A DNA stretch of 64,000 nucleotides from Brenneria izadpanahii (lineage in GTDB: Bacteria > Pseudomonadota > Gammaproteobacteria > Enterobacterales > Enterobacteriaceae): positions 2,790,001 through 2,854,000 of the forward strand of contig NZ_CP050854.1 in the NCBI RefSeq assembly GCF_017569925.1, read 5' to 3'. The translations under genes were made by a program, and so were the position numbers. Under the pieces are notes generated by a model that saw only the letters and a list, made by a program, of their open reading frames with translations, was not told where the DNA came from and searched no databases. Of the stretch, positions 1 through 8,669 are shown one piece after another. Positions within the stretch are counted from its first letter, which is position 1. Each line of letters begins with the position of its first letter.

Positions 1-707
1 TACAGCTGGCGCGGGAAGGCGCGCAGGTAACGCTGCTGGCCAGAACCGCCGCCAGTCTGCAACAGGCGCAGCAGGAGATCCGCAGGCTCTGCGGCGTCGC
101 GCCGGCCGCGGTAGTCGCCGATATCACCACGGAACAGGGGCGCATGGCCGCATTGGCGAGCTGTCCTGAACCCGATATTTTGATTAATAACGCCAACGGT
201 CCCGCTCCCGGCGATTTTCGCCAGTGGGATCGCCGGCAGTGGCTGGCGGCGCTTGACAGCATGATGCTCGGCCCGATTGAGATGATGCGCCTGACCGTCG
301 ACGGCATGACGGCGCGCGGTTTTGGCCGCATCGTCAATATCACGTCGCGCAGCGTCAAAACTCCCCAGTTAGAGCTAGGGCTGTCCAACAGCGCCCGCTC
401 CGGCCTTACCGGCTTCGTCGCCGGTCTGGCGCGCACCGTGATCCAGCATAATGTCACCATCAACAATATTCTGCCCGGCATCTTCGCCACCGAAGGGCAA
501 TGGCGGCACATTGAAGAACTGGCGCGGCAAACCGGCCGCGACGCCGCCCAGATCCGGCAGGAACGCGCCCAGGCTAATCCGGCGCGGCGCTACGGCGAGC
601 CGGAAGAGTTCGGCGCCGCCTGCGCCTTCCTGTGCTCGCGCCAGGCCGGTTTCATCACCGGACAGAATCTGCTCATCGACGGCGGCGGCTATCCCGGCGT
701 CTTTTAG
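1..707 (+). CDS. SDR-family protein lacking catalytic Tyr/Lys, 5'-truncated
   Basis: The reading frame is open from base 3, so the gene begins outside the window; the Rossmann glycine motif is missing with it. The visible part has the SDR landmarks DILINNANG, an NITSRS serine segment and a C-terminal ITGQNLLIDGGG. Where classical SDRs have YxxxK, this protein reads SNSAR, so both catalytic residues are replaced. That pattern resembles the atypical BKR-like SDR subgroup, so an ordinary ketoreductase activity cannot be assumed. A paralogue with the same substitution lies at 15787-16572. It is followed after 62 bases by a flavoprotein gene on the same strand, probably co-transcribed. The family is certain; the substrate is unknown. 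Confidence 0.85.
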   Translation, partial: QLAREGAQVTLLARTAASLQQAQQEIRRLCGVAPAAVVADITTEQGRMAALASCPEPDILINNANGPAPGDFRQWDRRQWLAALDSMMLGPIEMMRLTVDGMTARGFGRIVNITSRSVKTPQLELGLSNSARSGLTGFVAGLARTVIQHNVTINNILPGIFATEGQWRHIEELARQTGRDAAQIRQERAQANPARRYGEPEEFGAACAFLCSRQAGFITGQNLLIDGGGYPGVF

Positions 708-769
708 CTTCGGCCCGCGCGCCGCCCAGCACGAACCGGCCCCATTTCATCTCAGACAGGAAAATAGCC

Positions 770-2029
770 ATGAAAGTGATTGTACTCGGCGCCGGCGTGA
801 TCGGCGTCACCACCGCCTGGTATCTGCGCCGGCAAGGGTTCGAGGTGGAACTGATCGACCGCCGGGACGGGCCGGGACAGGAGGCCAGTTTTGCCAACGC
901 GGGCGGCGTATGCCCCGGCTTTTCCGGCCCCTGGGCCGCGCCGGGCATGATGGCGAAGGCGCTGTGCTGGCTGTTCGAGGAGCAGGCTCCGCTGAAATGG
1001 CGTCCGCGTCTTGATGTGAATCAGTGGCGCTGGCTGTGGCTATTCGCCCGCGAATGCCGGCTCGAACGCTACCGGACGAACAAGGCGCGCATGCAGCGCA
1101 TCGCCCAGTATAGCCAACGCTGTCTGCGCGAACTGCGCGAGGAGACCGGCATCAATTATCAGCAGCAGGCGCTGGGCGTATTGCAGTTGTTCAGCACCCA
1201 GCAAGAGCTGGATATGGCCGCGCAGGCATCCCGCGTGCTGACGGAGTTCGGCGTCAGGCACCGTATCGTGGACGCCGCCGGGATCGGCGCGATTGAACCG
1301 GCGCTGGCGCAGGCCGCTATCCCATTGACCGGCGGGCTGCACCTGCCCGGCGACGAAACCGGCGACTGCGCCCTGTTTACCCAGGAACTGGCGCAACAGC
1401 TACAGCGGCAAGGCGTAAATTTCCATTTCGGCGCCACGATAACCCGACTGACGCAGGACGGACACCGGCAACGCATCGTCGGCGTGGAGACCGACCGCGG
1501 CCCGCTGACGGCGGACGCGGTGGTGGTCGCGCTGGGCAGCGACGCCGCCCGGCTGGTCAGGCCGCTTGGCGTCCGGCTGCCGATCTATCCGGTTAAAGGC
1601 TATTCCGTCACGCTGGATATCGACGATCCCGCCGCCGCTCCCCGCTCGTCGGTGATGTTCGAATCCCGCAAGGTGATGATCACCCGGCTCGGCAACCGGC
1701 TGCGGGTGGCCGGCATCGCCGCAGTGGACGATTACGCCACGCTGCCGGACGAAAAATCATGCGCCTTCGTCGCGGCCACCGCCCAAGCGCTGTTTCCCAA
1801 CGCCGGAAACTATCGCGACATCCAGCCGTGGTGCGGCCTGCGCCCGATGACGCCGGACGGCCCCGGCTACGTCGGCAAAACCCCGTTCGCCGGGCTGTTT
1901 CTGGCCTGCGGCCAGGGCTCCAGCGGCTGGACTCAGGCGGCGGGCGTCGGACGTCTGGTCGCCGACGCGATTGCCGGCAATCCGGCAGAAATCGATCTGG
2001 AAGGGTTGACGCTGGCTCGGCATCTGTGA
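770..2029 (+). CDS. FAD-dependent D-amino acid dehydrogenase-like oxidoreductase
   Basis: The product is 419 residues, close to the length of DadA-type D-amino acid dehydrogenases. The N-terminus VIVLGAGVIGVTTAWYL is a dinucleotide-binding GxGxxG fold for FAD, and the C-terminal block GLRPMTPDGPGYVG with the following CGQGSSGWTQA is the second FAD-contacting region of the DAO family. The ATG at 770 is chosen because CAGGAAAA lies 7-13 bases upstream and the GxGxxG strand starts directly after it; the frame is open further upstream without a better start. Family knowledge suggests oxidative deamination of D-amino acids to 2-oxo acids. Hydantoinase and D-carbamoylase products from the operon at 16-25 kb would be suitable substrates, but that link is inference. 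Confidence 0.85.
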   Translation: MKVIVLGAGVIGVTTAWYLRRQGFEVELIDRRDGPGQEASFANAGGVCPGFSGPWAAPGMMAKALCWLFEEQAPLKWRPRLDVNQWRWLWLFARECRLERYRTNKARMQRIAQYSQRCLRELREETGINYQQQALGVLQLFSTQQELDMAAQASRVLTEFGVRHRIVDAAGIGAIEPALAQAAIPLTGGLHLPGDETGDCALFTQELAQQLQRQGVNFHFGATITRLTQDGHRQRIVGVETDRGPLTADAVVVALGSDAARLVRPLGVRLPIYPVKGYSVTLDIDDPAAAPRSSVMFESRKVMITRLGNRLRVAGIAAVDDYATLPDEKSCAFVAATAQALFPNAGNYRDIQPWCGLRPMTPDGPGYVGKTPFAGLFLACGQGSSGWTQAAGVGRLVADAIAGNPAEIDLEGLTLARHL

Positions 2030-2075
2030 CGCGGGGCGGGGATGTTGACCTCTATCATTCCCACCCGCTTTGCGG

Positions 2076-3002
2076 CTAAAACGCCGACCAACCGTATTTT
2101 TCAGCCAGCCCTAGCCGTTTGACGATATCGACGCCGCGCTGCAATGCCTCGCCTTGCAGATCGCGCAGCGGACGACGCAGACTGCCCGCCGGCAGCCCGA
2201 CCGCGCGCATCAGCGACTTCACCGCCACCGGGTTAATGGCCGAATAGGTGTAGTGCAGCAGCGGCAAAAGATGTTGATAGGCCGCGCGGAAACGCTCGGC
2301 ATCGCCCGGTTCGCGCCAGGGACGGGAAATTTCCGCCAGTTCGGCGGGGGCGATATTGCCGGTCATGTTCGCCGTACCGTGCCCGCCCAGCGACATGGTC
2401 GGCACCACCAGCCCCAGATTGGGCGAATCGCAGCACATGACGGAGACATCGGGGTTACCCGCCAGAACCTGGGCAACCTGCCCCACGCGCGTGGTGGATT
2501 CTTTATGAATAACGTAATTGGGGTGTTTGAAAATGCGTAATAGCGAATTCCAGTGCAGATCGGTTTTCACCCGCGGCGGATTATTATAAATCCCCAGCGG
2601 CAAATCCGTGGCGTCCGCGATTTCCAGAAAATAGCGTTCGATATCGTCTTCGCTGGCGCAAATATAGGCGGGCGCGGCCAAAATGGCCCCATCGGCGTCG
2701 TGTTCGCGGGCATATTTCACATAGTCGATACTGGCATCGGTATTATTTCCCGTGCAGCCATAAAATATTTTCATCTTGCCGGTTTTGAACTGCGCCGTGC
2801 GCCGGATAATTTCTTTTCGCTCTTCGGGAGACAGCATGGAAACCTCTCCCGTCGATCCCATGATCAATACCGCCGACGTGCCGTTACTTTCCTGAAAATG
2901 TAATAAGGTGCGAAACGCTTCATAGTCCACCGTGCCGTTTTCATTGAACGGGGTAATAATCGCCACAAAAGACCCGGTAATTAATTCGTTACTGTTACTC
3001 AT
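2076..3002 (-). CDS. DapA/N-acetylneuraminate lyase family aldolase
   Basis: This is a 308-residue (beta/alpha)8 protein of the dihydrodipicolinate synthase family. It keeps the carboxylate-binding loop as GSTGE (residues 49-53), the catalytic tyrosine in GIYNNPP (Tyr139) and the Schiff-base lysine in VIHKEST (Lys167). The chemistry should therefore be pyruvate or 2-oxo-acid condensation or cleavage through a lysine imine. Start 3002 follows GGGAGA at good spacing; an upstream in-frame start lacks one. The gene converges on the D-amino acid dehydrogenase gene with a 46-base gap and lies downstream of the TetR gene. Being in a catabolic context, it is more likely a sugar-acid or amino-acid-derived aldolase than lysine-pathway DapA; the substrate is not determinable. 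Confidence 0.85.
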   Translation of the reverse strand: MSNSNELITGSFVAIITPFNENGTVDYEAFRTLLHFQESNGTSAVLIMGSTGEVSMLSPEERKEIIRRTAQFKTGKMKIFYGCTGNNTDASIDYVKYAREHDADGAILAAPAYICASEDDIERYFLEIADATDLPLGIYNNPPRVKTDLHWNSLLRIFKHPNYVIHKESTTRVGQVAQVLAGNPDVSVMCCDSPNLGLVVPTMSLGGHGTANMTGNIAPAELAEISRPWREPGDAERFRAAYQHLLPLLHYTYSAINPVAVKSLMRAVGLPAGSLRRPLRDLQGEALQRGVDIVKRLGLAEKYGWSAF

Positions 3003-3080
3003 CGCTGTCTCCCATACTCGCCATATTTCAATTAGTCCCTCCACCCAACCGCCCCCTTGTCAGGAGAGACGTACTGCATT

Positions 3081-3119
3081 AAAAACGCCGGTTTTTTCCT
3101 CCCCTGCGAAGGGGAAGGT
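3081..3119. repeat. Two adjacent small hairpins between TetR and DapA-family genes
   Basis: AAAAAC-GCCG-GTTTTT (3081-3096) is a perfect 6-bp stem flanked by A and T runs, and can act as a weak terminator in either direction. It abuts CCTCCCCT-GCGA-AGGGGAAGG (3098-3119), which is followed by a GGTTGGGGTGGGG run. The second hairpin looks like a dispersed C/G-rich repeat of enterobacterial intergenic DNA. Both lie between the end of the TetR gene and the start of the aldolase gene, which are on the same strand. Confidence 0.4.
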
Positions 3120-3214
3120 TGGGGTGGGGTTAAATCCAGCAGGTTTGTCCGCCGCCGGTCGGTCATATTTGTTCCCGACGCACTCGTCTATCTCTTAGCG
3201 CGTTACGCGGCGCG

Positions 3215-3889
3215 CTATTTCAGCGGCGCCGCATTAAAGCCGGCCACGACGAAACGCAGCAAATTAGCCAGCACCTCATCGTCATCGTCGCTGTTACACA
3301 ACCCGTGGGACATGATCGCCAGCCGCCCCGACTGCGGATCGGAATCGGCGAGCACATGCATGGCCGCGCCGCGCGCGAATTCATAGCGCCAAATGATCTC
3401 GGCCCGCGTCAGCTGCGGCGCGGCGCGTTCAAAAGCCGCAAAGAAACGTGCGGCGACATGATCAAACTTGTCGGAGACCAGCGCGGTGACGGATTCGCGC
3501 GGCGTAGCGCGCAGGTGTTGCAACAGCCGGACGGCGATACGCCCGCCGTCCGGGGCGCGCGCGCTTTTCACCAGCGGCCGGAGCAATGCGTCCAGTACCG
3601 CCTCAACCGGCAGCCTTTCGTGGCGATATTGCTCTTCCACCGCATCCAGCAGGCGGATACGCATCGCGTTCAGCGGATCCAGCACGGTATTGAGCACCGC
3701 TTTCAACAGGCCGTCCTTTGAGCCGAAGTAATAGTTCACCGCGGCGATATTGACGCGCGTCGCTTCGGTGATTTCACGGATCGTCGTCAGTTCCCCGCCC
3801 TTACTGGCAAAAATGTTGATCGCTTCGTTCAAGATCCTTTGCCTGACATCCGGCTCCCTGATTTCCGCTTCTGCTTTGGTTTCTGCCAC
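3215..3889 (-). CDS. TetR-family transcriptional regulator
   Basis: A 224-residue protein with an N-terminal helix-turn-helix (about residues 17-62), including the TetR signature TTIREITEATRVNIAAVNYY followed by FGSKDGLL. The C-terminal half resembles the CecR/DUF1956-type ligand-binding domain. The start is GTG at 3889 with GGAG nine bases upstream; the ATG inside the Shine-Dalgarno region is out of frame. It is transcribed away from the M20 amidohydrolase gene across a 305-base divergent region and towards the DapA-family gene. It probably represses itself and one or both neighbours; the ligand is unknown. Confidence 0.9.
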   Translation of the reverse strand: MAETKAEAEIREPDVRQRILNEAINIFASKGGELTTIREITEATRVNIAAVNYYFGSKDGLLKAVLNTVLDPLNAMRIRLLDAVEEQYRHERLPVEAVLDALLRPLVKSARAPDGGRIAVRLLQHLRATPRESVTALVSDKFDHVAARFFAAFERAAPQLTRAEIIWRYEFARGAAMHVLADSDPQSGRLAIMSHGLCNSDDDDEVLANLLRFVVAGFNAAPLK

Positions 3890-4194
3890 GTTGTCATTCT
3901 CCTTCGGAGGTAAATATCAATATTGGCCTGCGCTAGCCAAATAGCCGATGGCACATCATAAAGAGATTAAAACAACTATTTGAAATGCTTTTTTTAACTT
4001 TCCATAGTTGAATTCCGCCGCTGCGGAAAATAGAGCGTTAACAGGGGGAAAATAGCGGCGTCATTTAGAATGCCGTCCAGCGGGGAAAATCACTTAACCT
4101 ATTTAATGTATTAACTTATCAGGAATAAACCTTTGACCAATAATAGTTCGGTTGTTAATTTTTTATTTCCCTTCTTTTTATAAAAAACCGATAT
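3890..4194. promoter_or_regulatory. Divergent intergenic region with candidate TetR operator
   Basis: This AT-rich region separates the divergent TetR and amidohydrolase genes and must hold both promoters. A perfect inverted repeat CAACTAT (3973-3979) and ATAGTTG (4004-4010) with a 24-base spacer is the clearest symmetrical element. The wide spacer is unusual for a TetR dimer site, so the operator assignment is tentative. The amidohydrolase ATG has no recognisable Shine-Dalgarno sequence. No coding sequence was found here. Confidence 0.3.
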
Positions 4195-5334
4195 ATGACT
4201 GATATCTTGGCTGAAAAACTCATCGCCTGGCGCCGGGAATTGCATCAATATCCGGAGCTTTCGAATAATGAATACCGGACGACGGAAAAAATCACCGGGT
4301 GGCTACGCGGAGCGGGCATCGATATTCTGCCGCTGCCGCTGAAAACCGGCGTGGCGGCGCAGATCGGACGCCATGACGGCCCCACCATCGCCCTGCGGGC
4401 GGATATTGACGCCTTGCCCATTGATGAGCAGACGGCGCAGCCATTTACTTCCCGCCATAAGGGCGTGATGCACGCCTGCGGGCACGATGTGCATACCTCA
4501 ATCATGTTGGGCGCGGCCCTATTGCTTAAAGCGCGCGAATCGCAACTGGCCGGCAACGTGCGGATTTTGTTCCAGCCGGCGGAAGAAACCTTCAATGGCG
4601 CCAATCAGTTGATTGAAGCGGGCGCATTACAAGGCGTCAGCGCGATTTTTGGCGGCCACAATGCCCCCGGACTGCCGGTAGGCGAATTCGCCACGCGCAG
4701 CGGCCCGATGCACGCCAACGTCGATCGCTTCGAAATTTTAGTGCGCGGCAAGGGAGCGCACGCCGCCTACCCGGAACAAGGGGTGGATAGCATCGTGGTC
4801 GCCGCGCAACTCATTACCGCGCTGCAAACGCTGCCAAGCCGCAGCTTCGGCGCGCTGGACTCGGTATTGGTCAGCGTCACGCGGGTCAGCGGCGGCAACA
4901 CCTGGAACGTACTGCCTGAACGGGTGGAGTTGGAAGGCACCGTGCGAACCCATAGCGTGGAAATCAGAAAGGCCATCCCGCAAAAACTCGCCGCGCTGAT
5001 CGGCAATATCGCGGCCGGGTTTGGCGCGCAAGCGGAGCTACGCTGGCACGCCGGTCCGCCTACGCTCATCAATAGCAGGGAATGGGCGGACTTCAGCAAG
5101 GCGGTGGCGGAAGAGACGGGCTATCGGGTACGCGATCAGCAGCCGCAGATGGGCGGCGAAGATTTTGCCTTTTATCTGCATCATGTTCCCGGCGTATTCG
5201 TCAATATCGGTTCGGCCAGCGAGTTCGGCCTGCATCACCCGCGGTTTAACCCTGACGAAGCCGCCATCCTACCCGCCGCGAACTACTTTAATCTTCTGGC
5301 GGGCAAAGCATTGCAAAAACTGGCGCAGCGATAA
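4195..5334 (+). CDS. M20-family amidohydrolase (hippurate/N-acyl-amino acid hydrolase type)
   Basis: The 379-residue product has the M20D signature GVMHACGHDVHTS (Cys95, His97 as metal ligands), followed by QPAEE with the catalytic and metal-binding glutamates near 130-131, FGGHN, and the C-terminal ligand region GLHHPRFNPDE. This identifies a di-metal amidohydrolase of the HipO/IAA-amino acid hydrolase group, which cleaves N-acyl amino acids in the cytoplasm. No signal peptide is seen. The ATG at 4195 lacks a good Shine-Dalgarno sequence, but the first residues match the family start. It is divergent from the TetR gene, its probable regulator, and converges with the SDR gene at 5361. The exact acyl substrate cannot be read from sequence. 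Confidence 0.88.
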   Translation: MTDILAEKLIAWRRELHQYPELSNNEYRTTEKITGWLRGAGIDILPLPLKTGVAAQIGRHDGPTIALRADIDALPIDEQTAQPFTSRHKGVMHACGHDVHTSIMLGAALLLKARESQLAGNVRILFQPAEETFNGANQLIEAGALQGVSAIFGGHNAPGLPVGEFATRSGPMHANVDRFEILVRGKGAHAAYPEQGVDSIVVAAQLITALQTLPSRSFGALDSVLVSVTRVSGGNTWNVLPERVELEGTVRTHSVEIRKAIPQKLAALIGNIAAGFGAQAELRWHAGPPTLINSREWADFSKAVAEETGYRVRDQQPQMGGEDFAFYLHHVPGVFVNIGSASEFGLHHPRFNPDEAAILPAANYFNLLAGKALQKLAQR

Positions 5335-5360
5335 ACCGCGAGCGGGGGCGGCTCTTCCGG

Positions 5361-6122
5361 TTACAGGCGCTGACCACCGCTGGCGTCAATACGTTGACCG
5401 GTGATCCATCTTCCGGCCTCACTGGCCAGGAAAGCGACCACCGCGGCAATATCCTCCGGTTGCCCCACCCGTCCGAGCGCCACGCTCTGCGCGATCAGCG
5501 CGGCGGATTGCGCATCGCGGGCGCGTGGGTTCATCTCGGTAGCCGTCGCCCCCGGCAACACCGCATTCACCGTTATCCCCCGCTTCCCCAACTCGCCGGC
5601 CAACAACACGCTCAGGGTTTCAAGCGCCGCTTTTGCCGGGGCATAAGCCGCCATATCCGCAAATGCGGCACGGGTACTCATCGACGATATATTAATAATT
5701 CGTCCGCCATCGCGCAGTAGAGGAAGCGCTTGCTGAATCAGGAAAAAAGGCGACACGAAATTGACCTGCAACATTGTGTCAAGCTGCGCCGGAGTAATTT
5801 CAGCAATCGTCGCACGACCGTCCAGGCCGGCGTTATTCACTAAAATATCAAATCCCGGCTCGCCGTAGCGACGGATAAGCTCCGACCGTAATTGCCCGAT
5901 CAGCGTAAACGCGCCGTCCGGATCGTCCAGGTCGGCGGAAACAGCGAATGCCTGAACGCCGGCCTGTTCTATTTGCGCAACCAGTTGGGCGGTTTCCTCC
6001 CGCCGGTGATGAAAATGCGCCGCCACAATTACGCCCTGAGCGGCCAGCGCAAGTGCGATGGCCCGGCCGATCCCACGGCTTGCGCCGGTCACCAGCGCAA
6101 TCTTAGGAATGTCGGTTGCCAT
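5361..6122 (-). CDS. Classical SDR oxidoreductase (FabG-like)
   Basis: A 253-residue classical SDR. It has the cofactor motif TGASRGIG (12-19), NNAG (96-99), Ser147 in NISS and the canonical YAPAK (Tyr160, Lys164), ending in ITGQRIDASGG. An NAD(P)H-dependent ketone/alcohol interconversion is expected. It is the last gene of the reverse-strand operon that starts near 15.5 kb and overlaps the acyl-CoA synthetase gene by 20 bases, so translation is probably coupled. In this setting it may reduce or oxidise a 3-oxo/3-hydroxyacyl-CoA intermediate, which is inference. Confidence 0.88.
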   Translation of the reverse strand: MATDIPKIALVTGASRGIGRAIALALAAQGVIVAAHFHHRREETAQLVAQIEQAGVQAFAVSADLDDPDGAFTLIGQLRSELIRRYGEPGFDILVNNAGLDGRATIAEITPAQLDTMLQVNFVSPFFLIQQALPLLRDGGRIINISSMSTRAAFADMAAYAPAKAALETLSVLLAGELGKRGITVNAVLPGATATEMNPRARDAQSAALIAQSVALGRVGQPEDIAAVVAFLASEAGRWITGQRIDASGGQRL

Positions 6123-7680
6123 TTTCGACCTCCCGCCGTGGAGCAGCCCAGGTGTTATGCGCTTCCAATTCCCGGGCTAATTGCAGCAAGGCATGGCGAT
6201 CCACCTTGTTGGTTCCCGCCCAGGGAAGTTCATTGATAAAAGCGATGCGCCGGGGATGCTGATAGGCCGGGCCATGACGCAGTGTGTGCTGCCTGAGTTC
6301 CTCAGCGGCGAGGACATGCTCCGGATGAAGTACGACAAAAGCGACGGGCATCTGGCCGCGCTCATCATCCGGCAAAGGGACCACGGCGGCCTGGCGCACC
6401 AGCGGATGCGACTCCAACGTTTTCTCCACCTCAACGGGAAAGATATTCTCTCCCGAGCAGACAAACATGTCGTCCGCCCGCCCGGTAAAATAATAGAACC
6501 CCTGCTCATCACGATGCATCACATCGCCGCTGTAGTACCAGCCGTCATGAAACGCCTGCGCGCTTTTTTCCGGCAGCCGGTGATACCCAGGAGTTACCGC
6601 CGGGTTGCGCATACACAACACGCCTTCATTTTCCGTTGGGCCGTCAACCAGCTTCACCTCGCCTGCGGACAACGGATAGCCTAATGCCAGCGGCGGAGTC
6701 GGGATACCGTCGGGATGCGGTCCGAACACCGCCGGTCCCGCCTCCGTCGTACCGTAACCGTGCGTGATAACCGCATGAGGAAACGCGGCCTGAATACGCG
6801 CCAGCAGCGAAAGCGACATCGGAGCCGAGCCCAGCATCAGTTTGCTAAGCGCGGAAAAATCATGCCCTTCCAGTAAACGGCCGTCGCCAATCAGGCGGGC
6901 GAACATGGTGGGCACCGCAGTGACGATATTTATCCGGTAACGCGAAAGCGCATCCACGTAGCGTTTCACGTCAAAAGACGGCAAAACCACCAACAGACCA
7001 TTGGCCGCAAAGACCCGCTTGGCCAGAAACAGACCGTTCATATGAAACAGCGGCTGAGCCAGCAGATAGCGGGACTGCGGGCCGTCCGGCTCTACCCCGC
7101 CGCTGCGGGTGACGCGCAGCGCCCAGAGCTGTCCCTGATGAGTCAACGGCACCCCTTTAGGGCGGCCGGTGGAGCCGGAGGTGTACAGGATCATCGCCAG
7201 ATCGCCGGGGGCCGGCGCCACGCTGTCAAACGTCTGCGGGACAATACGCCGCCAGGAACCCTCGGCCGTCTGTCCGTCGAAATTAACCAACGTCATAGCC
7301 GCAGGCAAATTCGCTTTTTGCAGAATGGCGTGCCGGGCGTCATCGACGAACACCAGACGGATACCCGCATCCGCCAGCAGATACTCAAGCGTCGCCGTCG
7401 GCACTTTTATATTCAGCGGTACCGCCACCAGCCCGGCACGCATAATGCCAAAATACGCCGCCAGATATTCGGCCCGATTCAGCGAAGCGATGCCCACCGT
7501 GCTGCCGCGCGGCAGACCGAGGCTGGTGAGAAAACTCGCCACGCCGCCGGACAGCAGGTCGATTTGCTGATGGCTCCAGATCCGCGGCGATGCCTCGTCA
7601 CGTAAATCGATAATGGCGTCACGTTGCAAATCGCTTTGGCGGTCGATAAGGTCGCCAAGATTTTTAATGTCGGAAGTCAT
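6103..7680 (-). CDS. Class I adenylate-forming acyl-CoA synthetase
   Basis: The 525-residue protein carries the AMP-binding P-loop YTSGSTGRPKG (about 166-176), the adenine-binding HGYGTTEAGP region, YSGDV and the hinge FTGRADD, and the catalytic lysine of the small domain in GTNKVDRH (Lys492). It should activate a carboxylate as acyl-AMP and transfer it to CoA. The start at 7680 has GAGGAA eight bases upstream. It sits directly after the ABC ATPase genes and before an SDR, with a thioesterase further up the same operon, suggesting the imported compound or its product is converted to a CoA thioester. The substrate (aliphatic or aromatic acid) is not resolved. Confidence 0.88.
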   Translation of the reverse strand: MTSDIKNLGDLIDRQSDLQRDAIIDLRDEASPRIWSHQQIDLLSGGVASFLTSLGLPRGSTVGIASLNRAEYLAAYFGIMRAGLVAVPLNIKVPTATLEYLLADAGIRLVFVDDARHAILQKANLPAAMTLVNFDGQTAEGSWRRIVPQTFDSVAPAPGDLAMILYTSGSTGRPKGVPLTHQGQLWALRVTRSGGVEPDGPQSRYLLAQPLFHMNGLFLAKRVFAANGLLVVLPSFDVKRYVDALSRYRINIVTAVPTMFARLIGDGRLLEGHDFSALSKLMLGSAPMSLSLLARIQAAFPHAVITHGYGTTEAGPAVFGPHPDGIPTPPLALGYPLSAGEVKLVDGPTENEGVLCMRNPAVTPGYHRLPEKSAQAFHDGWYYSGDVMHRDEQGFYYFTGRADDMFVCSGENIFPVEVEKTLESHPLVRQAAVVPLPDDERGQMPVAFVVLHPEHVLAAEELRQHTLRHGPAYQHPRRIAFINELPWAGTNKVDRHALLQLARELEAHNTWAAPRREVENGNRHS

Positions 7681-7712
7681 GATAATTCCTCAGAACGGCC
7701 ATGGCCGAGTGG

Positions 7713-8669
7713 TTAAGCAGTAATGTCAATGATCGGGAAATGGCAGGCAACCCGGCGCCGCTCGCCGCAGTCACGCAATTGCGGCCGTTCCAAACGGCAG
7801 CGCTCGCCGGCATGGGAACAGCGAGTGTGAAACGGGCAGCCGTCCGGGGGCGACAGCGGGCTGGGCGGTTCGCCCGTCAGCAGATTCTGCGCGCGCGCCG
7901 CGCGGGGATCGGCCACCGGCGCCGCAGAGAGCAACGCCAACGTATAAGGGTGCGCCGGGTTGGCCCAAATTTGCCGGGTAGGCCCGCTTTCCACAATTCG
8001 CCCCAGATACATCACCAATAGACGATCGGCGATATACTCCACGACCGACAGATCATGGGAAATAAACAGATAGGCCACGCCGGTTCGATGTTGCAGGTCG
8101 CGCATCAGGTTGATCACCTGGGCGCGCACCGACACATCCAGCGCCGAGACCGGCTCATCGCAAATAATCGCTTTAGGTTCCAGAATCAAAGCGCGGGCAA
8201 TGCCGATCCGCTGCCGCTGTCCGCCGGAAAATTCATGCGGATAGCGGGATGCGGCGGCGGCGGGCAGCCCCACCAGCTCCAGCAGTTCGCCGACCCGGCG
8301 ACGAATCGCCGCCTTTCCCCAGCCGGCGACCTCCAACGGGCGGCCGATGCTTTTACCGATGCGTTGGCGCGGGTTCAACGATCCCTGCGGATCCTGAAAC
8401 ATCATCTGGATATCCGCGCGGTAGGGCTGCAACGCCCTGCGGTTCAGATGGGTGATATCGTCGCCATTGACTTTTATCCGCCCGCCGCTGCTGGCGATAA
8501 GCCGCATGACCGCTTTACCCAGCGTGGATTTTCCGCAGCCGGACTCCCCTACCAGCCCGACGGTTTCGCCGGGCCACAGGGATAGATCCACGCCCGATAG
8601 GGCATAAACCCGCCCTCGTCCCGTGGGGTAACTCACCTGTAGATTTTGCACCTCAAGCACGGCATTCAT
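7713..8669 (-). CDS. Dipeptide/oligopeptide-type ABC transporter ATPase (DppF-like)
   Basis: A 318-residue nucleotide-binding subunit with Walker [11 protein letters not shown]-loop MFQDP, ABC signature SGGQRQ, Walker B IICDEP and the D-loop SALD. The C-terminal DGCPFHTRC cluster is the cysteine motif typical of OppF/DppF proteins. Start 8669 is preferred over 8678: GGAGG lies nine bases before it, and it gives an ATGA overlap with the DppD-like gene. It pairs with the next ATPase to energise the two permeases. Confidence 0.9.
   Translation of the reverse strand: MNAVLEVQNLQVSYPTGRGRVYALSGVDLSLWPGETVGLVGESGCGKSTLGKAVMRLIASSGGRIKVNGDDITHLNRRALQPYRADIQMMFQDPQGSLNPRQRIGKSIGRPLEVAGWGKAAIRRRVGELLELVGLPAAAASRYPHEFSGGQRQRIGIARALILEPKAIICDEPVSALDVSVRAQVINLMRDLQHRTGVAYLFISHDLSVVEYIADRLLVMYLGRIVESGPTRQIWANPAHPYTLALLSAAPVADPRAARAQNLLTGEPPSPLSPPDGCPFHTRCSHAGERCRLERPQLRDCGERRRVACHFPIIDITA

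Noticed and set aside
7694..7715. tRNA-like D-arm motif GGCCGAGTGGTTAAG on the forward strand
   Set aside because: No acceptor, anticodon or T arm can be built around it, and it overlaps the end of the ATPase gene; chance similarity.
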